From contig JABFVJ010000262.1 of NCBI GenBank assembly GCA_013362835.1, positions 1-9,682 on the forward strand: a DNA stretch of 9,682 nucleotides, read 5' to 3'. Shown piece after piece: positions 5,921-9,682 of the stretch. Position 1 is the first letter of the stretch, and every line of letters starts with the position of its first letter. The notes below the pieces were generated by a model. The model made no database searches and was not told the origin of the DNA. It was given only the letters and a program-made list of their open reading frames with translations. A program made the position numbers and the translations under genes. The DNA is from Nonomuraea sp. GTDB taxonomy: Bacteria > Actinomycetota > Actinomycetes > Streptosporangiales > Streptosporangiaceae.

Positions 5921-7036
5921 ATGAAGGTCGGAGTTCCCCGCGAGGTCAAGAACAGCGAATACCGCGTCGCTCTCACCCCGGCGGGCGTCCACGAACTGGT
6001 ACGCCACGGGCACCAGGTCCTCGTCGAACGGGAGGCGGGCCTCGGCTCGGCCGTCCCCGACGGCGACTACACCGCGGCGGGCGCGGTCATCGTGCCGCAC
6101 GCCGACGAGGTGTGGGCCGCGAGCGACCTGATCATGAAGGTGAAGGAGCCGGTGGCCGAGGAGTACCACCGGATGCGCAAGGGCCAGGTCCTGTTCACCT
6201 ACCTGCACCTGGCCGCCTCCGCCGCGCTCACCCGGGCCCTGCTCGACTCGGGCGTCACGTCCATCGCCTACGAGACCGTGCAGGCCGAGGACGGCTCGCT
6301 GCCCCTGCTCGCCCCCATGTCGGAGGTCGCAGGACGGCTCGCGCCCCAGGCGGGCGCCTACCACCTGATGCGCTCGCAGGGCGGCAGGGGCGTGCTCATG
6401 GGCGGCGTGTCCGGGGTGCGGGCGGCGCACGTGGTGGTGATCGGCGCCGGGGTGTCCGGCATGAACGCCGCCGCCATCGCGCTCGGCATGCAGGCCGAGG
6501 TGGTGCTGCTCGACCGCAACATCGACAAGCTCCGCCAGGCCGACCTGATCTACCAGGGCCACTGCCAGACGGTCTCCTCCAACACCCTGGAGATCGAGCG
6601 GGCCGTGCTGGAGGCCGACCTGGTCATCGGCGCGGTCCTGGTGCCCGGCGCCAAGGCGCCCAAGCTGGTCACCGACGAGCTCGTACGCCGGATGAAGCCG
6701 GGCTCGGTGCTGGTGGACATCTCGATCGACCAGGGCGGCTGCTTCGAGGGCTCCCGGCCGACCACGCACGCCGAGCCGACGTACCGGGTGCACGACTCGA
6801 TCTTCTACTGCGTGGCCAACATGCCGGGGGCGGTGCCGCACACCTCGACGTTCGCGCTGACCAACGTCACGCTGCCGTACGCGCTGGCGGTGGCCGACCG
6901 GGGGTGGCGCAGCGCCGTACGCGGGGACGCCGCGCTGGCGGCGGGCATGAGCACCCACGAAGGTCGGCTGCTCAGCCGGCCGGTGGCCGAGGCGCACGGC
7001 CTGGACTGGTCGCCGCTGGAGGACGTGCTCGCCTGA
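5921..7036 (+). CDS. ald: Alanine dehydrogenase
   Basis: The 371-residue protein, the same length as the Mycobacterium tuberculosis enzyme, catalyses NAD-dependent interconversion of L-alanine with pyruvate and ammonia. Functional residues fall at the known positions: R15 and K75 (substrate), H96 (catalytic), the Rossmann motif GAGVSG (175-180), D198 (NAD ribose) and D270 (catalytic, in [16 protein letters not shown]). The N-terminus [20 protein letters not shown] aligns from residue 1 with known enzymes. The ATG at 5921 has GAGGGA (5908-5913) seven bases upstream, so the longer open frame reaching back to 5468 is not coding. The enzyme is cytoplasmic and normally hexameric. It may allow growth on alanine or regenerate NAD when oxygen is short. 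Release of ammonia and pyruvate fits a nitrogen-scavenging neighbourhood, but a link to the purine genes is only suggestive. Confidence 0.98.
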   Translation: MKVGVPREVKNSEYRVALTPAGVHELVRHGHQVLVEREAGLGSAVPDGDYTAAGAVIVPHADEVWAASDLIMKVKEPVAEEYHRMRKGQVLFTYLHLAASAALTRALLDSGVTSIAYETVQAEDGSLPLLAPMSEVAGRLAPQAGAYHLMRSQGGRGVLMGGVSGVRAAHVVVIGAGVSGMNAAAIALGMQAEVVLLDRNIDKLRQADLIYQGHCQTVSSNTLEIERAVLEADLVIGAVLVPGAKAPKLVTDELVRRMKPGSVLVDISIDQGGCFEGSRPTTHAEPTYRVHDSIFYCVANMPGAVPHTSTFALTNVTLPYALAVADRGWRSAVRGDAALAAGMSTHEGRLLSRPVAEAHGLDWSPLEDVLA

Positions 7037-7062
7037 TGCCCTGGCCAACGGGCGCGAAGGGA

Positions 7063-7098
7063 GTTACTTTGGGTAAGGAAGTGATCACAATCCGTAAC
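7063..7098. promoter_or_regulatory. Palindromes upstream of the four-EF-hand gene, candidate operator/promoter
   Basis: The 75 bases after ald are relatively AT-rich. They contain a perfect palindrome GTGATCAC (7081-7088) and an outer GTTAC/GTAAC pair (7063-7067 and 7094-7098). This suggests that the EF-hand gene has its own regulated promoter rather than only read-through from ald. TGATCA also occurs inside the palindrome at 3359-3368, just after the other EF-hand gene. No clear -35/-10 pair could be assigned. Confidence 0.3.
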
Positions 7099-7111
7099 AA
7101 CGGAGGCACGG

Positions 7112-7606
7112 ATGGACCCGCTGGTCCTGCGCGGAAGCGCGGAACGCAACTTCGAAGACCTCGACGCCGACGGTGACGGCTTCCTGACCAGGAACGACTA
7201 CGTCGCGCTCGCGCATCTCCGGCTCCAGAAGACCGGCGTACGCGCCGACACCGCCGAGGGGGAGGCGGTCGTCGAGGCGTTCCTCAACACCTGGGACACC
7301 CACGTCAGCGCCCTCGACGCCGACCACGACGGTCAGATCGGCAGGGAGGAGTACGTCGAGTCCTTCCTGGCGCTGGTGCGTACGGGCGCGCTGGAAGGGG
7401 TGCTGCGGCCCATGTTCCGGGCCACGTTCGACCTGGCCGACCACGACGGCGACGGCGAGCTGACCGCCGAGGAGTTCCGCACGCTGTGGAGCCGCGACGA
7501 CGGGCTCTCGGCCGCCTTCGACCGGGCCGACGCCGACGGCGACGGGCGCATCTCCTTCGAGGAGTACGCCCGGCTGCGCCAGGGCATCCTGGTCGGCGAC
7601 CTCTAG
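7112..7606 (+). CDS. Four-EF-hand calcium-binding protein, calerythrin/sarcoplasmic-CBP type
   Basis: The 164-residue cytoplasmic-looking protein has four EF-hand loops: [12 protein letters not shown] (18-29), [12 protein letters not shown] (69-80), [12 protein letters not shown] (110-121) and [12 protein letters not shown] (140-151). The unequal spacing, with a long helix-rich stretch between the first and second loops, is that of calerythrin and the CASP proteins of Streptomyces and Saccharopolyspora, which buffer or sense calcium. In calerythrin the second site is degenerate; here all four look able to bind. The first loop ends in Asp rather than Glu, which often lowers calcium affinity or favours magnesium. 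GGAGG (7102-7106) five bases before the ATG fixes the start. It lies 75 bases after ald in the same direction and ends at a strong hairpin. Its partner proteins are unknown. Confidence 0.95.
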   Translation: MDPLVLRGSAERNFEDLDADGDGFLTRNDYVALAHLRLQKTGVRADTAEGEAVVEAFLNTWDTHVSALDADHDGQIGREEYVESFLALVRTGALEGVLRPMFRATFDLADHDGDGELTAEEFRTLWSRDDGLSAAFDRADADGDGRISFEEYARLRQGILVGDL

Positions 7607-7615
7607 CGGACACGC

Positions 7616-7645
7616 GTCAGGGCCCGGCCGGAGCCGGGCCCTGAC
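7616..7645. terminator. Perfect hairpin between convergent genes, likely two-way terminator
   Basis: A 13-bp perfect stem (GTCAGGGCCCGGC pairing with its complement) encloses the loop CGGA. It starts nine bases after the stop of the four-EF-hand gene and ends 14 bases before the stop of the convergent DUF3105 gene. There is no T-tract, as is usual for actinobacterial terminators. Confidence 0.85.
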
Positions 7646-7659
7646 CTGTGCCGCCGGCG

Positions 7660-8361
7660 TTACTTGGACTGGCTGGGCGAGGGAGCGAGCGTCTCCATCG
7701 GCTGCTGGCCCGTGGGCGCGGGCGGCAGCGGGGCCTGGTCGGCCGTGGTGGTGATGGCGTCGTCGCCGCCGCAGCTGGCGCCCAGCTCCGGTGTGTCGGC
7801 GCCGTTCTGGAACTTCTTGATGAAGGCCGGGAGCTTCGCGTCGTTGGCGTCCTGCAGCTTGAGCTGGTGGCCCCACGTGGACGCGACGATGGGCGCGGGC
7901 AGGCCGGGGTAGGGGCTCATCAGCATGTAGTCCTGCTGCCCCGTGGAGGTCGCCACTTCCTTCAGCGCGTCGAGCTGCGCCTTGGGCAGGTCGGGACGGT
8001 AGGTGATCCAGACCGCGCCGTGCTCCAGCGAGTGCACCGCGTGCTCGTTGTGGATCGGCTTGTCGTAGATCGCGCACTGCTGCCAGTAGTTGTTGTGCTC
8101 GCCGCCGACCGGCGGGGTCTCCTTGTACGTGACCGACGCCGCGACGTGCTGGCCGGCCTCGTACTTGTAGCTGGACACCGCGTCGAGCGAGGTGGCGCGG
8201 GCCTGGTTGACCAGATAGAAGCCGACCACGCCGACGAGCACGACGACGATGAGCCCGCCCGTCCCCCACATGAGCAGTGCGGCGCGGCGTTGTTTGCGCT
8301 GCTGCTCGGCCCGCATCTTCTGCAGATGCTCGCGCCTCGCCTGCGCCTTCTCCTTCGTCAT
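7660..8361 (-). CDS. DUF3105 membrane protein
   Basis: The 233-residue protein begins with a highly basic cytoplasmic segment (about 1-26, probably helical), then one membrane helix (about 27-50), then an outer DUF3105 domain (about 60-190). Family signatures are clear: YEAGQHV (H72), PPVGGEH (83-89), W93, C96, IYDKPIHNEHAVHSLEHGAVW (H104, H107, H110, E113, H114) and ITYRPDLPK. The many conserved His, with Cys and Glu, suggest a metal site, but the family has no established function. A second Cys (C197, ASCGG) could pair with C96. The C-terminal 30 residues are a Pro/Ser/Thr-rich tail. GGAGG lies four bases before the ATG on the minus strand. It is divergent from a DUF305 gene, a neighbour pairing I recall as common in actinobacteria and that hints at a shared job. 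Confidence 0.93.
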   Translation of the reverse strand: MTKEKAQARREHLQKMRAEQQRKQRRAALLMWGTGGLIVVVLVGVVGFYLVNQARATSLDAVSSYKYEAGQHVAASVTYKETPPVGGEHNNYWQQCAIYDKPIHNEHAVHSLEHGAVWITYRPDLPKAQLDALKEVATSTGQQDYMLMSPYPGLPAPIVASTWGHQLKLQDANDAKLPAFIKKFQNGADTPELGASCGGDDAITTTADQAPLPPAPTGQQPMETLAPSPSQSK

Positions 8362-8481
8362 CGTCCCTCCATCGGCGTACTGACTGCGGTCACCCTATGC
8401 CCTCCGGCCGTATGCGGAGAATAAGGGCCGGATAAGCGTCCGATCACGACCTCTCGCGGGGGTGGGTACGCTGGAACGGCC
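8362..8481. promoter_or_regulatory. Divergent promoter region of the DUF3105 and DUF305 genes
   Basis: These 120 bases separate two divergent starts. TCCGGCC (8403-8409) and GGCCGGA (8426-8432) form a 7-bp inverted repeat with a 16-base AT-richer spacer, and ATAAG is repeated at 8421-8425 and 8432-8436. Both could be a shared operator. TACGCT (8467-8472), ten bases before the DUF305 ATG, is a possible -10 giving a very short leader; no good -35 was found. Confidence 0.35.
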
Positions 8482-9111
8482 ATGGAGAAACCCGCCAGAA
8501 AACCCGTTCTGATCGTCTGCGCCGTGCTGGTGCTCCTCGCCGCCGCCTTCCTGCTCTTCGGCAGGCCGGGCACACCCGGCGACTCCTCGCCCGAGGCCGG
8601 GTTCGCCCGCGACATGGCCACGCATCACGCGCAGGCCGTCGACATGGCGTTCACCATCCGCGACAAGGGCCCCGCCAGGGAGATCAGAAACCTCGCCTAC
8701 GACATCATCACCACGCAGTCCAACCAGCGCGGCATGTTCCAGGGCTGGCTGCAGCAGTGGGACCTGACGCAGGCGACCGACCAGCGGCCGATGGCCTGGA
8801 TGGCGGGCCACGGCCACGGCGCCACGCCCACAGCGCCGGGGGCGATGCCCGGCATGGCCTCGCCGCAGGAGCTCGCCAAGCTCAAGGAGCTCCAGGGCAC
8901 GCAGGCCGAGGTGCTGTTCCTGCAGCTGATGATCCGCCACCACGAGGGCGGCGTGGAGATGGCCCAGGGCCTGCTCAAGCTGTCCAAGCGGGACGAGGTG
9001 GTCAACATGGCCCAGAAGATCGTCCAGGGGCAGAGCGGCGAGATCAAGATGATGACGGAGCTGCTCAGGCAGCGTGGCGCGCAGCCCTATCCGTCGATCC
9101 TGGCCTCCTGA
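8482..9111 (+). CDS. DUF305 membrane-anchored protein, His/Met-rich, possibly copper-binding
   Basis: The 209-residue protein has an N-terminal membrane helix (about 9-26) and a ferritin-like four-helix DUF305 domain facing outward. The repeated family motif is clear in both halves: FARDMATHHAQAVDMA (41-56, with D44, H48, H49, M55) and LFLQLMIRHHEGGVEMA (145-161, with H153, H154, E155, M160). Between them is a flexible segment rich in Met, His and Gly (MAWMAGHGHG, then AMPGMASP). CopM of Synechocystis, a DUF305 protein, binds copper outside the membrane. By analogy a metal-handling role is likely, but the metal is not proven here. C13 lies within the membrane helix without a lipobox, so a lipoprotein is unlikely. 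The Shine-Dalgarno is weak (GGAA, 8473-8476), so the message may be nearly leaderless. It is divergent from the DUF3105 gene. Confidence 0.92.
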   Translation: MEKPARKPVLIVCAVLVLLAAAFLLFGRPGTPGDSSPEAGFARDMATHHAQAVDMAFTIRDKGPAREIRNLAYDIITTQSNQRGMFQGWLQQWDLTQATDQRPMAWMAGHGHGATPTAPGAMPGMASPQELAKLKELQGTQAEVLFLQLMIRHHEGGVEMAQGLLKLSKRDEVVNMAQKIVQGQSGEIKMMTELLRQRGAQPYPSILAS

Positions 9112-9114
9112 TCC

Positions 9115-9128
9115 CCGCCCTCGGGCGG
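9115..9128. terminator. Short GC hairpin after the DUF305 gene, weak terminator candidate
   Basis: CCGCCC and GGGCGG, separated by TC (or CCGCC/GGCGG around a CTCG loop), start four bases after the DUF305 stop. The stem is short and has no T-tract, so it may only attenuate or may be chance in GC-rich DNA. Confidence 0.3.
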
Positions 9129-9169
9129 CGTGAGAGGATCGTCGCGCGCAGCGGAGAAGGGCGGCAGCC

Positions 9170-9682
9170 GTGATCACCGCAAGGTCCGAGACGATCGTGG
9201 TCGGGTCTGGTCCCAACGGCCTGATGGCCGCCGTCATGCTGGCCCGCGCGGGGCGCGAGGTGCTGCTGCTCGAAGCGGGCGACGGGTTCGGCGGCGCGCT
9301 GCGCTCCGGCGAGCTGACGCTTCCCGGGCGCGTCCACGACCTCGGGGCGACCGTGATGGCGATGACGCTGGCCTCGCCCGCGTTCCGCGGGCTCGGCCTC
9401 AAGGGGGTCGAGTTCGTCCATCCCGAGGTGGCGGCGGCCCATCCGCTCGACGACCGTCCCGCCGTGCTCGTGCACCGCGACCCCGTCCGTACGGCCGAGG
9501 GGCTCGGGCGTGACCGCGGCGCGTGGCTGGCGACGGTGGGGGCGGCGGCGCGCGGCGGGTTCCCGCTCATGGACCTGCTGTTCAAGCCGTTCGGGCCGTG
9601 GCGGGGCGGTCCTGGCGCGTTCGCGCGGGCGGCCGCGTGCGGGGCCGAGGCGCTGCTGCCCGCCACGACGTTCGCGCGGGGC
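9170..9682 (+). CDS. FAD-dependent oxidoreductase (phytoene desaturase/COG1233-like), 3' end outside the window
   Basis: An open frame runs from a GTG at 9170 to the window edge (171 residues). The N-terminus holds the dinucleotide-binding fold: TIVVGSGPNGLMAA with G12, G14 and G17, followed by E35 in VLLLEAGDGFGGALRSGEL, the residue expected to bind the FAD ribose, and the GG motif after it. HDLGATVMAMTLASPAFRGL continues the typical pattern of the NAD(P)/FAD-dependent amine oxidase and phytoene-desaturase-like families. Those proteins usually run to about 450-550 residues, so roughly two thirds is missing. GGAGAAGG (9153-9160) nine bases before the GTG supports the start. It lies 58 bases after DUF305 on the same strand and may be co-transcribed. 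Carotenoid genes are not visible, so the substrate is unknown. Confidence 0.88.
   Translation, partial: MITARSETIVVGSGPNGLMAAVMLARAGREVLLLEAGDGFGGALRSGELTLPGRVHDLGATVMAMTLASPAFRGLGLKGVEFVHPEVAAAHPLDDRPAVLVHRDPVRTAEGLGRDRGAWLATVGAAARGGFPLMDLLFKPFGPWRGGPGAFARAAACGAEALLPATTFARG

Noticed and set aside
4784..7048. Long minus-strand open frame (754 codons) across the excalibur gene and opposite ald
   Set aside because: It has low-complexity Arg/Gly/His composition, crosses two real genes in another frame and shows no family motifs.
8482..8560. DUF305 protein as a lipoprotein through C13
   Set aside because: C13 is preceded by LIV in the middle of the hydrophobic helix, not by a lipobox with small residues at the end of it.
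8395..9666. Minus-strand open frame opposite DUF305 and the FAD oxidoreductase
   Set aside because: Both plus-strand genes have diagnostic motifs; the minus product is compositional noise.

Overview
The window is very GC-rich, uses GTG starts and G/C third positions, and carries gene families typical of Actinomycetota (DUF3105, DUF305, an excalibur-domain protein, a mycobacterial-type alanine dehydrogenase). A member of the Streptosporangiales or a relative is my best guess. That rests on gene style and protein resemblance recalled by eye, not on a search. Nine protein genes are supported, two of them cut by the window edges. There are no tRNA or rRNA genes, insertion sequences, CRISPR arrays or gene-free stretches over 300 bases.

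Left part (1-4804), purine use. A PucR-family regulator (minus strand, its C-terminal half outside the window) is divergent from a PucD-type molybdenum subunit of xanthine dehydrogenase. The pucD stop overlaps the start of a 77-residue two-EF-hand protein by 17 bases. After 61 bases with two related palindromes comes an NCS2 purine permease of the AzgA/PbuG type. The layout suggests regulated uptake and oxidation of purines, with a calcium-binding protein translated from the same message. The FAD and iron-sulfur subunits needed for a complete enzyme are not in the window.

Middle (4801-7606). A membrane-anchored protein runs convergent to the permease, and their stop codons overlap. It has an outer domain resembling SecDF P1-head, a repetitive Thr/Gly/Asn linker and a C-terminal excalibur calcium-binding motif. 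Divergent from it is a full-length alanine dehydrogenase with every catalytic residue in place, followed by a 164-residue four-EF-hand protein of the calerythrin type. A perfect 13-bp hairpin closes this block.

Right part (7660-9682). A DUF3105 membrane protein and a DUF305 His/Met-rich membrane protein are divergent from each other; both probably act outside the membrane. The 5' end of an FAD-dependent oxidoreductase (COG1233-like) then runs off the window.

The most unusual feature is three predicted calcium-binding proteins of different architecture within 4.5 kb, one translationally coupled to a purine catabolic enzyme. I see no convincing new multi-gene defence or mobile system; the other genes are recognisable actinobacterial families.
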